A stretch of 64,000 nt of DNA from Pardosa pseudoannulata. Lineage: Eukaryota > Arthropoda > Arachnida > Araneae > Lycosidae. The position numbers and the translations under genes were made by a program. Below, piece by piece: positions 21,248 to 34,149 of this stretch (position 1 is its first letter; each line of letters starts with the position of its first letter). Under the pieces are notes generated by a model, which saw only the letters and a list, made by a program, of their open reading frames with translations, did no database searches and was not told the DNA's origin. The stretch lies in the NCBI GenBank assembly GCA_032207245.1, contig CM063505.1, forward strand, positions 177,916,717 to 177,980,716. The letters run 5' to 3'.

Positions 21248-23485
21248 GTGTTAATCGTGAGGTACTTTACAATTCTGAAAATTAAATTTTTTCTAATCCC
21301 AATTTATAATGTCTATATGCTAGTATATGTATATGTGTGTATGGTTTCCCGTATTCCAATCTAGTCGACAGTTATTGGTATTCAAAAAACAAAAACATTT
21401 GATCACAACAATAATAAAATACTCGATTTTTTGGGGACTTTTTTCCTCCGTGTTTTCTTTAATCCTTTTACTACAGTTTCCTAAAATTTATAAATCACTT
21501 TACTTTCAAAGTAAGGAAACTAATTTATAATGTAGACATATAGATATGTTTCCTGGAGTTTTATTAATATCTTTATGTTACATAAAAGATAAATAATAGG
21601 TTCTTTCTTACAGCACACAAATTGAATAAAATGCTTCACAGAATATTCTCGAGATTTAAGATATCCCACTGGAATACATATAGATGGAAGAGGCTTTTAG
21701 TCGTAATATATTTAAAAGCATTTATAGAAGAGTGGAAATTTAAAAAAAACGTTTCTCAAGGCGTGTGTATGCAAAATGCTACTTCTTATTAGAAAGTTTA
21801 CCTTAACATCATAGTATTATTTTAAATATTTACTTTTACTCTCTTATTTTATTCTACCATGTAGACAAAAAAAACTACTTTCTTCGAAAATATTTTCATA
21901 AAATATTCAAGCTCATGCATTCGGTAGCGCAATATTTATAGACTATACAAAACTGAATTCTTGATGCAAAAATTTAAAAAAAAAATTCTTTAGAATGTAC
22001 GATATATTTAAGAATTACGTGACCAAGCGTTGTCAAATAATATAATCGTAAACACTCACGATTTCAAAATTAATGTTGAAGCAGAATTTTTCGAATAAAA
22101 ATCCAGATATAAATAAAAACATACTTGTGATGTATATTTTAATCTACCACAAAGGTAAAAAGTAATTCATATTAGCTTAGGTGGAATAAATAAAAGTTGA
22201 GTAGCCAAACATTTTGAAATAAAAAATTAGGTTTATTATAGAAACATATCAATATTGATTCTGGGGCGATAAACTTAAACATGACGTTATAAAGGTGGAT
22301 GTGTAAGCCAGCCAGTCAGTACTTCAATTGTTAGTCATGTGATGACGCGGAGCGAATCTAAGTTATATAAGAAGGCCTGGGGCAAACAGGAAATAATTAC
22401 GGAGAAGAAAATAACAAAAGAATTCCGCCAAAAGTTTGCAAATTAAGAACAAAATCGCCCAAAATATTTTAAAATACAATTATAATTGCGTTGGTTAGTT
22501 TAGGTTAAAATATCATACATGCACACATTTTGACCAGACAAAATAATAGTTACAAAAGAAAAGATTTAGTCCTGATGCAAGTAAAAATAATAATAGAAAG
22601 CTATTTCTCATGACGTAGGTAATATAATGTTCGTTACAATTGATGAAGTAGGATCTTTAAAAACTAGTTTAGGTAAAACATTCATTGGGTACTTTCCAAA
22701 AAGGATCGTTTCAAATTTGCAGGATTTCTTAAGAATTTTTATTTTTGAAATTGGGGATGGAAGTTGTAGTAAATACATTTAAAATCATGTGATTATGTAT
22801 TCATAATTTTTATCCCTCTGATGTAAATAACACTTTTTAAACTTGCACATAAGTTTAACCATTCTTATTGGGGCAAAATATACCAGATTCTGTACAATTT
22901 TAATGTTGAAAGTTAAGTGTTTAATAATCCTAAATAAATTATAGTCATTTTACAAGGAAAATGATCGAAAGGTTAAGAGTGTTCTGCAAAATGAAATACA
23001 GAATTTATGTATTTAAGCAATCGTAAATATGAATAAGAATATTTAAATGATTCACACGACATATAATATATAATTAGTTTTTCAATTTCTTAATTTGTAG
23101 GAAAACGGAATCAAAAGTATTGGATAAATAATACATCTCAGAGAATGACGTCATACAGGTAAAAGCGTTAAAATAATAATAAAACCATGGAGGTAATGTG
23201 TTTCCGTGACGTCATTTGTAGTTTTGAAAACAGGCTATTTTATTTTCTGTTAGCATCAATAAATCAATTGTCTACTAATTTGTAAAATAACATCTGAGAT
23301 TTAAAAAAAAAAAAGTTTTGTTTTGTATAGAGCAATTTGTCGCAACGTCACAAACTACTATAATGCCCTTCCCATTCATTTTCATGTGTTCAACATCCAA
23401 TAGACAAACAATAAACTTAGGTTACGTTTGAAACTAAAGCCATAATTATGCCTTATTGAAAAGTTACTTGTAGATCTACAAAAAG
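21248..23485. other. Unassigned AT-rich interval
   Basis: No gene recognised. About 22260-22400 is more GC-rich and has a TATA-like TTATATAAG at 22364 following CGCGGAGCG, a possible core promoter or LTR fragment, but no transcribed frame or element boundary supports it. Confidence 0.3.
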
Positions 23486-23656
23486 TTTGAATCTCTACGG
23501 TCTACTTTTTTTGCTACGGCAGGGCTAAGGAAACCGGAACCTTCTACTTAAAGCCCATTTCGAACTCCTATAATAATCCAAGACAAGAGCAGGATTCAAA
23601 CCGGTGCACTCCGATAAAGAAGAGCGGCACCTTACCATTTGGCCAGGTCGTCAGGC
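23486..23656 (-). mobile_element. tRNA-derived SINE S1, copy 5 (very diverged)
   Basis: CTACGGTCTACT, the GGGCTAA...ACCGG block, CTACTTAAAGCCCATTTCGAAC, the diverged B box GGTTTGAATCC (minus strand) and CCATTTGGCCAGGTCGTC occur in S1 order. Many substitutions make this among the oldest S1 copies here. Confidence 0.65.
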
Positions 23657-23837
23657 TAAAAATTTGCAAATAAAAAACGTTTTCATAAACAAAACAAAGA
23701 CCTGGAAAGGGGTCATGGAGAGTTTTTTGAACATGAAGAAATGAACCAGATACCACACAAAACCCCCAACATTCCAAATTTTATCCAAATCATTCAAAAA
23801 GTGGGAATTTGTATAAATGACAAAGAAAAATATATAT

Positions 23838-24438
23838 ATTTATGGGTGTGTGTGTATGAGTAGCTGTATCCCCTTATTTTTCCGCGTTATTTAAGGTAAT
23901 TTAAATAATTTTATTTTAGATATGCAGAAAATATTGTTCATCTTCTATAGTGATATATACACGCATTTTAAGACAGTTATAAATATAACACTGATAACTG
24001 AAATTATATCACAAAAGCTTATATTTCTATAAGATATACAAATTTGCAATAGATAAAAAATTAATTTTAAATATCGTATGCGTGGGGGGATTTTAAATAT
24101 CATGGATGCGTGGTGGATTTTAAATGCCACCCATATATGGGTGCCACCTATATATAATCCACCCATATATGTGTGGGTGGATTTTAAATATCATATTGGG
24201 TGGGTGTGTATGTGTAGCTGTATCCCCTTGTTTCTCCGTTATTTAGCGTATTTTAAATAATTTAATTTTATATATGCAGAAAATATTGTTCATCTTCTAT
24301 AGTGATATATACATGCAATTCAAGACAGTTTTAAATAAGACACTTATAACTGAAATTCTATCACTAAAGCTTATATTTCTATAAAATATACATTACAAGT
24401 TTCAATAGATAAATAAATTGATTTTAAATATCAATGGT
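23838..24438 (+). repeat. Direct duplication of about 240 bp, offset 354 bp
   Basis: Unit 1 (about 23838-24080) and unit 2 (about 24195-24438) share TAGCTGTATCCCCTT, ATGCAGAAAATATTGTTCAT, CTATAGTGATATATACA and GATTTTAAATATC. Between them are GGATTTTAAAT repeats and a CACCCATATATGGGTG palindrome. Confidence 0.8.
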
Positions 24439-24611
24439 CTATTCTTAACTATTGTTTTAAAACATTAGCTTTAAAATGAAAAACCTTTAATTGACCAAAG
24501 CTTATATAATTTATGAATGAGGTAACAAAATAACATCACATGTTATGAGATTATAGGGGAAATTAAGTGTTCATCCAAGGAACAAATAACATTACAAGCA
24601 AGAAAAGAGTC

Positions 24612-24766
24612 AGCCGAATGATGGCCAAATATGTGGAGAGATGTTTTACGGTAACAGAGTTAGTAGATTTGAATTCCAGTAATCGCAGGGATGATCAGGA
24701 TTCGCTTTAAGCAGTAGGTCCTGCTTTCATTAACCCTCGTGTAACAAAGCAGTAGACCGTACCGCT
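24612..24766 (+). mobile_element. tRNA-derived SINE S1, copy 6 (diverged)
   Basis: The head GCCGAATGATGGCCAAAT is followed by a diverged B box and a clear body GCTTTAAGCAGTAGGTCC, then CATTAACCCTCGTG and AGTAGACCGTACCGC. The CCAAA tail is degraded. Confidence 0.75.
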
Positions 24767-25389
24767 ATAAAGAGAAGCAGGAACTAGTCCCGTTTATTAT
24801 TTCACCGAGAATCTCCATGATTTTTTCTTGATAATACATTTGTGGTAATAATTCCAGATTATACTTTTATTTGGGTTACAGTAAATAATATAATATTCAA
24901 ATAAATAAATATTTCGGAATAAACAACTGGAAATATTCGTTACGAAGATCCAAAAGCTATTATTATAAAGGATTAATAGTTCATAATAGACATAAAGAAA
25001 GGAGTCTCGTGACTTTAAATTGCTCAAAGATCAGACCTATACTGCACCTTCTTTAGTTAAAAAATACATTTACCCATGAAAAAGAAATTACTAGTGAACA
25101 AACAGGAAGAATTGCTGTTCAATTTGTAGACAGTGTGAGAAATAAGAAAAATAACAATTATTGAAATTCTGATTAAAGAACAAAAATCTGTTAAATACAA
25201 AATATCTTTAATATCACACAAATTAAAGATACGTTGGTTAACCCTATGAAAGAGTCACGTTCATCGAGATTTCATCGAGAATCTCAACATTGCATTTCCG
25301 ATTATAGTTCCAGGTTATATTTCTATCAGGGTTATAGTAAAGAATATAGAATACTAGAACGCTATGCTGTTTGTGTCGAACTTTGTTAC
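24767..25389. other. Unassigned AT-rich interval
   Basis: No gene or repeat partner seen, though GAGAATCTC and TATTT(T/C)TAT...GGGTTA blocks near 24805-24880 recur loosely at 25270-25340, possibly an old duplication. Confidence 0.35.
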
Positions 25390-25391
25390 TA

Positions 25392-26117
25392 CGAGGCGCA
25401 TCCAAAAAGTAAGTTTTCCGATGTTTCCCCCTTTAAAGTAAGCGTAATTAGCCGTGGTAATTGCGCGTGTGTAACAGATCTATGACGTAATCATATGCCA
25501 ACTGGACAAGTCCAGATTCGTGCCTGTAGAGGGGTAGCAGGGATCAAAAATGGAAACTCTAATTCATTCTCCCACCGCCTGCAAGGCTCAATCAGTGATC
25601 TTGATTGCAGAAAGCATCGCGCCAATATAAATTCATCGTCACCTCTGTAAGGTCTATTAGCCGAAACTGACACCCGAACATAAAATTGAACGCTTAGGAG
25701 CAGCACTGACATTTCTGCTACGGTATCACGATGATATCGGCGAATTCCTCGACAGGATCGTCACTGGCAATGAGACTTGGGTTTTCCACTTTACCCCGGA
25801 AACCAAGAAGCAGTTAATGCATTAGCATCATAGTGCATCTTCGGTCAGGACCAAATTCAAACACAAGCTGTCGGTAGAGAAAGGGATCTGCACGATGTTC
25901 TGGGACAGGAAGGCTGGTTCCATTCACTGGCGGCAGAGTTCTACGACAGAGGTATACAAAAAATGATCCCACAATACAAGTGTCTCAAATCTGGTGGTGG
26001 ATATGTTGAAGAATAGCTGAAACATTGCTGCACTTGTTGCCTATAAATATGTCCCTGAAAGTGTGAGGTTTTCATTTCTCTTTTAAATAGGGAAACTTAC
26101 TTTCTGGATGCGCCTAG
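25392..26117 (+). mobile_element. mariner-like transposon M1, copy 1, internally deleted
   Basis: Terminal inverted repeats (about 28 bp, CGAGGCGCATCCA then AAAGTAAGTTTTCC; right end ACTTTCTGGATGCGCCTAG) are flanked by TA (25390-25391 and 26118-26119). At 726 bp it is about half the length of an intact mariner (about 1.3 kb). It shares both ends and internal order with 44362-44978. Confidence 0.85.
25550..26025 (+). pseudogene. mariner transposase relic (M1 copy 1)
   Basis: Fragments in different frames include FLDRIVTGNETWVFHF, the block around the first catalytic Asp of DD34D mariner transposases, here with Asn where Asp (GDETW) is expected. A KFKHKLSVEKGICTMFWDRK segment follows, then a C-terminal SGGGYVEE-like end. 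The region with the second and third Asp is deleted and several stops interrupt the frame. Confidence 0.75.
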
Positions 26118-27638
26118 TATTATTGTAGCTGGAAGATTACGTTAAGAAAAAATTATTTAAAAAGGGGAATGCAAGTAGTAGGTAGGCTTTACTTATAGTT
26201 TTTTTTTAATAACTCAAGGACACTTGTCTGTTAAGAATTCTATTGTACAATCCCGCAGATTTCTGTTGACCATTTTATTATGGGAGTACTGACTTCACTC
26301 CATAGGACAACAAAAAAAGAGAAGAAAATGGGACCACGTATATTAGAAGTATATACCCTAAGCTTGGCCTGCCACTTCCAGAGACAACGTTTGAAAACTT
26401 GGAGAACAATTCGTGGCATGAATCTATTTTACGTGCCTTGGCTACCATTAATGAACACGGCTATCTCTGGCTAGCTCAAACCTCGATCCTGCAACCATCC
26501 ATTTATGATATCATCTCGTCTGCCGACTAAGTTATCGCAGCTCATTTGTAAAAATAATTTATTACACATTAAACTTGTTTTCAACTTTTAGCAGTGCATT
26601 AGTTTAATTACAATATCTCTCCCGACATCAGGATGGCATTAATACTCAGTAAAAATATCATTTTTAAAAAGTATGTAATTTTTAAACCTATGCCAAAATA
26701 AAGTTGAAGTTTATTCTATAAAAGTTAAAACGCAACACACCCTTTTAAATAATATAAACTAATTATCTTACATTTTCCGTGATATTACTATAATTTAAAA
26801 TTTAATAATATACTAAATGTGACGTATTCCGAAGTCGTTTATATCTCTGAAATGGTAGCTAATTTCAATCGATCTTTTTAAAAATCGATTAAGTATCAAA
26901 TTCCTGCTCGCTAAACTTAACTTCTATTGCTTAGCAACGAAGGGGGAATTCATTCACCGTTAATCATATTTTCTCTGTAGGAAGCTAGACAGTCAGTAGT
27001 TCCTTTGTCTGAAAAAAATGGGCAGAAAACAAGGTTAAGAAAATCCAGATTGATAAAAACAGTTTTTTATACTCCTCTAAAGAATATGAATTGAGATATA
27101 CGACTGATTCTATTGCGTAACCGTATGCGAAGCTGAAATCCCCAGTTTTACACTTTAGAGAAGAAAATGAGCTGCTATGTTATCAAAACTTTCAGGGTCT
27201 CAGAAATGTCACCTTAAATTATTTCGTTCCTTGTTTTAAAAAAATAGTTTTCGGTTTCCATATCCGATTGATCTAAATCAGAATAAAAGTGCGTGGGCCA
27301 AGGTTGGGGATTCATTTTTAACAGGAGTGCATGCAGTGAGTTGGCCTATATTTAAACACTAAAACGGGAGAGGAAAAGAATTTCTTCACAAACACTGGGA
27401 TTAAAGGAACGAAATTACTTTTATTGAAATTCTATCGGATTAAGCTGGATATCCTTCAACACTGAGACTGAAAAAAAAGCAACCATATGGAATGAATAAG
27501 AGTAGAAACATTTGGATAATAATAAAATAATAGATGAAAAAGACGTTTAACAAAGGGTTGCCATTTTATGCCCCTATTGGTTACATTTTATGTGAAAAAA
27601 ATTTTCCTCTAAGTTGACACAATTTTATTTAGTATTCA
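26118..27638. other. Interval with one coding-like fragment, otherwise unassigned
   Basis: See the separate entry at 26354-26530. The remainder is AT-rich with no recognised element. Confidence 0.4.
26354..26530 (+). pseudogene. Coding-like fragment sharing a P-[RK]-L-G-L-P-x-P-E motif
   Basis: The open frame reads YPKLGLPLPETTFENLE and then WHESILRALATINEHGYLW, closing at a stop at 26528-26530. A similar frame at 34915-35070 has PRLGLPPPEVPF then DHEPIL, and a third at 63274-63370 has HRLGFPPLEVLIENFDD. The protein family is unknown to me. It could be fragments of a repeated gene or a repeat whose consensus is open by chance. Confidence 0.35.
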
Positions 27639-28725
27639 GTAGCGTTGGTCATTTAGCCGGCAAAATTGTATTTTTGCCAGGTCAGTGGCAAAAACTAGGA
27701 AAAACCTGGTAAAAACCAGCAAAAATGGCAAAATCTAGAAAAATTGGCTGGATTTTAAAAATGTACAGAATAATTAAAAATAAAGAAATAATAAAAAATA
27801 AATAATTTTGTACATGATACAATTGAGACTTGAATCAGTATATTAATTAGGTATTTCATTAGTATTAATTTGACAATTTAAAATAATTGTCATTGATGTT
27901 AGCAATGAAAATACAATGAAAATTCTATTTTTGTAAATAAATTTATGTGATGGAGGCATGGGATAAAAAATGTTTTCTTTATTTATCAATTTAATATAGT
28001 AATGTTGTCTTTAATTGTAATGTGTATATATACATATATAAGATATATGTATTATATAAGTACTAAAAACGTTTAAACCTACAGTTTGTAGGGGAAATAA
28101 GCTAATAATTACATTAAAAACAACATTGCACATAAAAACTTGCAAAATCAATCTTCATTTTATCATTTTTTTTTATCTTTAGTAGAGTTGGACATTTCAC
28201 CGGCAAAATGGTATTTTTGCCAGGCCAGTGGCAAAAACTGGAAAAAACCTAGTAAAAACCCGCAAAAATAGCAAAATCTAGAAAAACTGGCTGGATTTTA
28301 AAAATGTACAAAATAATTAATAATAAATAAATAGCAAAACAATAAATAATTTTGTACATAATACTATTGAGACTTAGATCAGAATATTAATTAGGTATTT
28401 CATTAGTATTAATGTGACAATTAAAACAAATTAAAATAATTTTCATTGATGTTAGCAATCAAAATACAATATTCCATTTTTGTAAATAAATTTATATGAT
28501 GGATGCATCGGATAAAAAATGTGTTCTTTATTTATCAATTTAATATAGTAATGTTGTCTTCAATTGTAATGTGAATATATACACATATAAGATATATATA
28601 TTATATAAGTACTAAAAACGTTTAAACCTACAGTTTGTAGGGGAAATAAGCTAATTATTACATTAAAAACAACATTGCACACACATAAAAACTTGCAAAA
28701 TCAATCTTTATTTTATCTTTTTTTA
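27639..28725 (+). repeat. Tandem duplication, two units of about 542 bp
   Basis: Unit 1 starts at 27639 and unit 2 at 28181. They align throughout, including GTATTTTTGCCAGG(T/C)CAGTGGC, GGCTGGATTTTAAAAATGTAC, TTAATTAGGTATTTCATTAG, and the final AAACCTACAGTTTGTAGGGG and AACATTGCACA blocks. Each unit begins with GGCAAAA/TTTTGCC inverted motifs. A related scrap, GTATTTTTACCAGGACAGT, occurs at about 29966. Confidence 0.9.
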
Positions 28726-28737
28726 CTGTATCTCTAA

Positions 28738-29449
28738 GTATAACTTTTATGTCTAATTTTCAGAAGTAATCTTTTCAAATTCCTACATTTTTTATATAAG
28801 AAAACACATGGTAAAAACACAGAATAAAAACACAGTCGGTAATTCCTACAAATCCTCACAACTGACATTGAGCAGTTATCAGTTCGACTTTCCCTATTTA
28901 ACAATGTAAGTAGATTTTTCAAGTAGATTCCAGTATATTTTGACATTTTTTCCAAGACAAAATCTCATTTCTTGATCACATATAGTATATTAGTCTATCG
29001 AGTATTTTAATAGCTGAATTGCATTGACCGATTAATACCTAACGTTCCTTTTTAGAGAATTATTACAAAACATTTTATAGAACTTTAATGTTTCGTTTAA
29101 ATGATTTTTCAATTTCAGCGAAGCTACCAGGAATTTCCCAAATTTTTGATTATGTTCTATCATTCACAATTTTGTCATTTGAACCGACATATTTTAGGCA
29201 TTTTTGGGCTTCGCGCAATTATATACTTTTTCGACAGGTACATGGACAAATACTGTCACAAAGTTATCTAAAGCTTTTTTTTACAATAATGTGTTTGCAA
29301 ATGATAGCAAATAAATATCTTAACACGAATTCATTTTAATAAATGACATACTTTGATGTTTAAAATGACAGGTGCTTGTTAACCAGAACAGGCTGTAATA
29401 TTTAAAACTGCTTTCATTTCATATTTGTTTTACTCTGGATAAAATAAAA
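28738..29449 (+). repeat. Dispersed 0.7-kb block R3, copy 1
   Basis: It aligns with 31640-32340 over nearly its full length (for example ATTGCATTGACCGATTAATA, TTTTTCGACAGGTACATG, TTGTTAACCAGAACAGGCT). A third, shorter match lies at 33870-33990. Minus-strand frames beginning MEKMSKY occur in both long copies. Most differences between them change the amino acid, so there is no sign of protein selection. Confidence 0.8.
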
Positions 29450-30030
29450 GGGATATACATAGGGAGAGGATGCAGAGTAAATGTAGATGAGATTTAACTA
29501 TTATATGTAGTTCTTTCCATTATTAAAGTTATAGTTTAATACGAGTTATACTTTTTTTTCATATTTACATTAAATATGAATTATAGTTTGTATCTCTTCA
29601 AATTTCTATTGTTCTGATAGCGTAGCAGAATTGGTATTAACTTCTCTGTTAAAAATTAACTGATACATAAGAATCTGTTGTTTAATAGTTTAAGTTAAAG
29701 TTAGTGAATTATTATATTGCTATTTGCTCTCCCCTTTCTCATGTTCTGCTTTCATATTATTAATTAAAAAAGCATATCATTAAAACAATACAAACTTAAA
29801 AGCATTTAGATTTAGATTACTGTTTTAATGATGCATTGAATATTCTATGTTAAAAAAAACGTTATATTATGTATCTTTAGATTAAAAATTAGTAAATGTT
29901 AAAATAGTTACATCTCCGTAAATAAAACATATCCATTTTTGCCACTTGGCAAAAAGTGGTAAAAATGTATTTTTACCAGGACAGTTTTTACCTGTTTTTT
30001 CCATGGTTTTTTCCCACCTTTGGAAAAAAC
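29450..30030. other. Unassigned AT-rich interval
   Basis: Only the short relative of the 542-bp unit at about 29935-30030 (GCCACTTGGCAAAAAGTGG, GTATTTTTACCAGGACAG) was recognised. Confidence 0.4.
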
Positions 30031-30042
30031 GTGCCAACCCTA

Positions 30043-30229
30043 GGTTTGGTTTGGTTTGGTTTGGAGTGCTACGGTCTACTATTTTGCAACACGAGGGCTA
30101 ATGAGACCTGGACCTACAGCTTAAAGCCGATTCCGAACGGCTACGAACATCCATGCCACAGTAGGATTCGAACCTAAGGAAATCCGATACCGAAGGCCAG
30201 CACCCTAACCAATCGGCCATCGTTCGGCC
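30043..30229 (-). mobile_element. tRNA-derived SINE S1, copy 7 (with TSD)
   Basis: A 12-bp target-site duplication with one mismatch flanks it: GTGCCAACCCTA (30031-30042) and GTGCCAACACTA (30230-30241). It has a tail of four GTTTG-type repeats, a complete body, a B box and a tRNA-Leu-like head ending in GTTCGGCC. It sits just after the 542-bp-unit relative. Confidence 0.92.
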
Positions 30230-30241
30230 GTGCCAACACTA

Positions 30242-31639
30242 GTATTTAGTCTTTAAACTATTTTTTCTTGAATGTTATAATTATATAAGTGGTGACTCAA
30301 TTATATATTATATGTTTTTGGATTTCACACTACTTACAGAATTTAACTTTTTAAATCTTCGTATTCTATTGCTGATGGGAATATAATACCTTTCGAGCTA
30401 AAATATATTAAGACTGATTTTTCTTTATTAGATATAAAATAAATAGTTCTGTGTTTGAATAAAATATTAAGTATATTACACCAAGAGTCCCTGATTTCAT
30501 ATTACGTGGAACCACTCTGAGGTGTCACTGTTTCAACTTAACGGTGTTCTTTAAACGAAATAAGTATCACTTCGCCTTTATTTGTGTAGCCTGCAGCTCA
30601 GGAGCTTGGCTCGTCTGAGTGACAATAAAAACAACAAATAGCAGTAGAAATTACTTGATTACATCAATTGGATAATGAATAATTCGTGAACGCCGGTTAT
30701 ATTGTAGAGTTTAAAAATACTCAGATACTCCCAAAACGTCTTGCACTGATGAAATATTTTATTTTAATTAAAAGCCTACAAGTTTGCATAAGAATGGTAT
30801 AAATGAGGTTCCATATTTGCAATGCGACTGCAATTTTTTCAATGCTGTGATAAATGCTTAATTATACATTGCAATTTCTCCTGTTTTCATATGCTATGTA
30901 GAAATATACTACTACCTTTAAAATTTAACATAACACTAACATTAAATTTATACAAAAATTTGTATTAAATCTGCGATGGTAAAAAATGTTGATTTTAATT
31001 ATATCATTATCTTTTCATTTCTAAGTCTTTTTCATCGACTCTACGACTGACATTTGACATGTGCTTTACTGCAACTTCATGATCCATATAATTTATTACC
31101 AAACAGGAATTGAAACTAATTTCTCAGGCAGAAAGAACTCTAGACCCTTTAAATATATTTCATTATTTTAAATACCTCAATAAATTAATCCTAATCTTAC
31201 ACAGGGTAATATACCTCTACAACACTGCAAATATGCTGTAAGTGCATTTGAAGTATTTAATTAAAACTAAGCGAATATATGTTACAAAAATATAACTTTT
31301 TATCTTATTAAACCAACCCAAATCACGTATATAGATTACTTCCAGGACTAATATTCAAAGCACGAACACACTTTAAGATACTATAAGAATATTAATTGCT
31401 TTAATAACAGCTTATTATAAGCTCGTTAAGTAAAACCAGTGCATAATTGATGAATAAATGTTAAAATAAAAAAATTGTACTCAAAACATAAGATGTGTGA
31501 TAACAGCGCCATTAACGTTGTAAATTCTTCTAAATTTGGAAGATCATAAAAAATCTAAATATACAATAACTACATCCTGAGATATATAAAGAGTTAAGAA
31601 TTCTTTCAAAGAACTATCAAAGCGTTATGAAACAACAGT
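30242..31639. other. Unassigned AT-rich interval
   Basis: No gene, hairpin or repeat partner recognised. Confidence 0.4.
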
Positions 31640-32340
31640 AATGATTAATATTCCCCATAGATTTTGACTTCCAAGTATAAAACAAACATATTAAGGTTTA
31701 GCAGCTGAAATTCTCTGTAATTCCTACAAATCCTCACAATTGACATTAAGCAGTTTTCAGTCGGACTTTCCATATTTAACAATGCAAGTAGATTTTTCAA
31801 ATAGATTTCAGCATATTTTGACATTTTTTCCAAGAAAAAGTCTCATTTCTTAATCACATATGGTATATTAGTCTATCGAGTATTTCAAACGCTGCATTGC
31901 ATTGACCGATTAATACCTAGCGTTCCTTTTTAGGAAACACATTTTATGGAGCTTTAATGTTTCGTTTAAATAATTTTTCAATTTCAGCAAAGCTATTTGA
32001 AATTTACCAAATTTTTATTATGTATTATCATTCACAATTTTGTCATTTGAACTGACATATTTTAGGCACTTTTGGGCGTCAAGCAATGATATAGTTTTTC
32101 GACAGGTACATGAACTGAAATACTACCACACAGTTATCTAAAGCTTCCTTTTTTAGTAATGAGTTTGCATATGATACCAAATAAATATCTTAACACGAAT
32201 TCTTTTTAATAATTGACATACTTTGATATTTAAAATGACACGTCCTTGTTAACCAGAACAGGCTATAATATCTAAAATTGTTTTGATTTCATATCTGTTT
32301 TACTTTGTGCAATTCATAATAACTTCGAGTTAAAATATTC
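31640..32340 (+). repeat. Dispersed 0.7-kb block R3, copy 2
   Basis: This is the partner of 28738-29449, diverged by scattered substitutions and small gaps. Its right end is followed almost at once by the Tc1-like element at 32352, so the transposon may have inserted at the edge of this repeat. Confidence 0.8.
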
Positions 32341-32351
32341 ATCGATATATA

Positions 32352-33095
32352 CACTGTCTACCAATAAGTATTTGGACACCTATGCAAATGACATCTGCGG
32401 TCCTGAGGTACGTCACGGCCCAAATCGGTACCCAAAATCGATAGTGCCCTATGTGATTAAGAAGTGGAAGGGGAGCGGTGATTGTCGGAATGTGCCCCGA
32501 GTCGGCAGACCAACGAAACTTGGAAATAGAAATCTACAAATGCTGTACAGAAAAATTCGGAAGAACCGCACCCAACCAATGGCTCTCATCCGCGAGGAGT
32601 TACAACAGGGATTGGGACCCTTGTTCCCCAATAATGGTAAGCTCAACGCCGATGCCTACTGCACTATTTTGGATGACAATGTTCTTCCTATGTTGTGGCA
32701 GTTTTAAGGGTTAGACACCTGTTTCTGGTTGACCCCTGTTACAATGCCAGTTGTCATGTTTCGAGGTTAACCAAGGCTCGGTATGGTGCCAATGGAATTC
32801 ATAAAATGCACTGCCTTGACCAGAACCCAGACCTGAACCCTATCGAAAACCTCTGAGACGAGTTGGATCATCGAAATAAGTGGTGCACTACCCGTCGAAA
32901 ATCGGTGAAGGAACTTATATGTCTACTCCAAGCCGAGGGGAAGACAATACCACTATCTGTAATACAAAGACTTGGGGAAAGTAAGCCCCGGAGGGTTCAA
33001 TTGCCCCTCTTTTAGATTCTACCAACTATTGATTTTTAATAAAGTTAGGTTTTCTTTTCTATCACAGTTGTCCAAATACTTATTGGTAGACAGTG
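32352..33095 (+). mobile_element. Tc1-like transposon family T2, copy 1, deleted
   Basis: Terminal inverted repeats of about 30 bp begin CACTGTCTACCAATAAGTAT, with TA duplicated at 32350-32351 and 33096-33097. At 744 bp about half of a full element is missing. The family is distinct from T1 in both terminal repeats and transposase sequence. Confidence 0.92.
32440..33015 (+). pseudogene. Tc1-like transposase relic (T2 copy 1)
   Basis: An N-terminal segment, VIKKWKGSGDCRNVPRVGRP, has the helix-turn-helix end and GRP motif. It is joined by a deletion to [18 protein letters not shown], so the first catalytic Asp block is gone. The second Asp block (normally DDNASCH) is disrupted; the Glu block survives as PDLNPIENL but is followed by a stop at the conserved Trp. 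At least two frameshifts separate these parts. Confidence 0.85.
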
Positions 33096-33097
33096 TA

Positions 33098-34008
33098 TAT
33101 TTGACAGAAATGAGTCAACTATTTTGGGTTTAAAAGAAAATTTAAATTTTATGTTAAAATTATCTTATAATTTAAACATTTTATTTCTGGCTTTAGTTTT
33201 CTTATTACATTTAATTTAATCAGTAACTAATTTTAATCATAATAAGGCTACAATGAAATTGCATCTGTTTGAAATTTCCCTAAAAAATGCCATATATTTA
33301 CCTTACTGAATGATAGTGGATTTAAATAAGAATAAAATAAATTATATTTTAATATTTTACACCTCATAGTTAATATATTTATTACTGCAACAAACTATTC
33401 ATTTATTACTGATAATTTCTTTAAACAATTTTTAAAACAAATATTTCCGAATTTTCAAACACTCTAGATGCTTTTATCACCATCATATACCTTCGAAATT
33501 TATCGATAATGTACCTCTCAGCATATAAAATGAATGTTAGTTCAAATTAATATATTTGGAACAGAAAAAATCTATTATTTCTGAAATTAATATCCAAAAA
33601 TTTCTTAAGAATATTTTGTATTAATGAATGGATATTTTTTCAGACTATATTTCCCCGGAATGCTTGTGATAACGATTTTGCTAAGTTTTATTCTAAAGCA
33701 TTAAAGGTACCCTATAAATAAAAGTTACCATGTTATACGTAGATTGAATGGTTTTTAAATTTTTGAATAATTCTCTTTTTAAATTTATTAAAAAAATTAA
33801 TTTTGCAATACTATACTAGCGTATGAAGCCATACAATTATATTCGCTCGTATATTTTGCTTTTTTTCCATAAATGACATTCTTTGATGTTAATAATGGCA
33901 GTTGAACGCAGGTAAGCATAAGCTGTAATATTCATAACTGTTAAAATATCCTATTCATTTTACTCTCAAGAGTTTATAATGAGTTATATTTAATAGACAA
34001 ATAAACAA
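33098..34008. other. Unassigned AT-rich interval with R3 scrap
   Basis: About 33870-33990 is a short third copy of the end of R3 (GACATTCTTTGATGTTAATA, AGCTGTAATATTCATAACTG). The rest is AT-rich and unassigned. Confidence 0.5.
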
Positions 34009-34021
34009 TATATATATAAAT

Positions 34022-34070
<49 letters not shown>

Positions 34071-34090
34071 TATAAATATATATATAATAT
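34009..34090. repeat. (TA)n microsatellite with AAA interruptions
   Basis: TA runs with TATAAATA interruptions at both edges. Confidence 0.9.
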
Positions 34091-34149
34091 CATTTTTGCA
34101 AAGATAAATAAAAAGTTAATTTTAAATCTAAATTGATTTTTTTAATCAA

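Noticed and set aside
22260..22400. LTR or promoter around TTATATAAG
   Set aside because: No matching second LTR, target duplication, primer-binding site or downstream coding frame was found; a lone TATA-like string is weak evidence in AT-rich DNA.
28734..31833. Minus-strand MEKMSKY frames in both R3 copies as a conserved small protein
   Set aside because: Comparing the two copies, most differences change the amino acid (Asp/Glu, Ser/Leu, Arg/Met, Arg/Pro, Val/Ile) and the frames diverge completely after about 40 codons. This is shared DNA, not selected protein.
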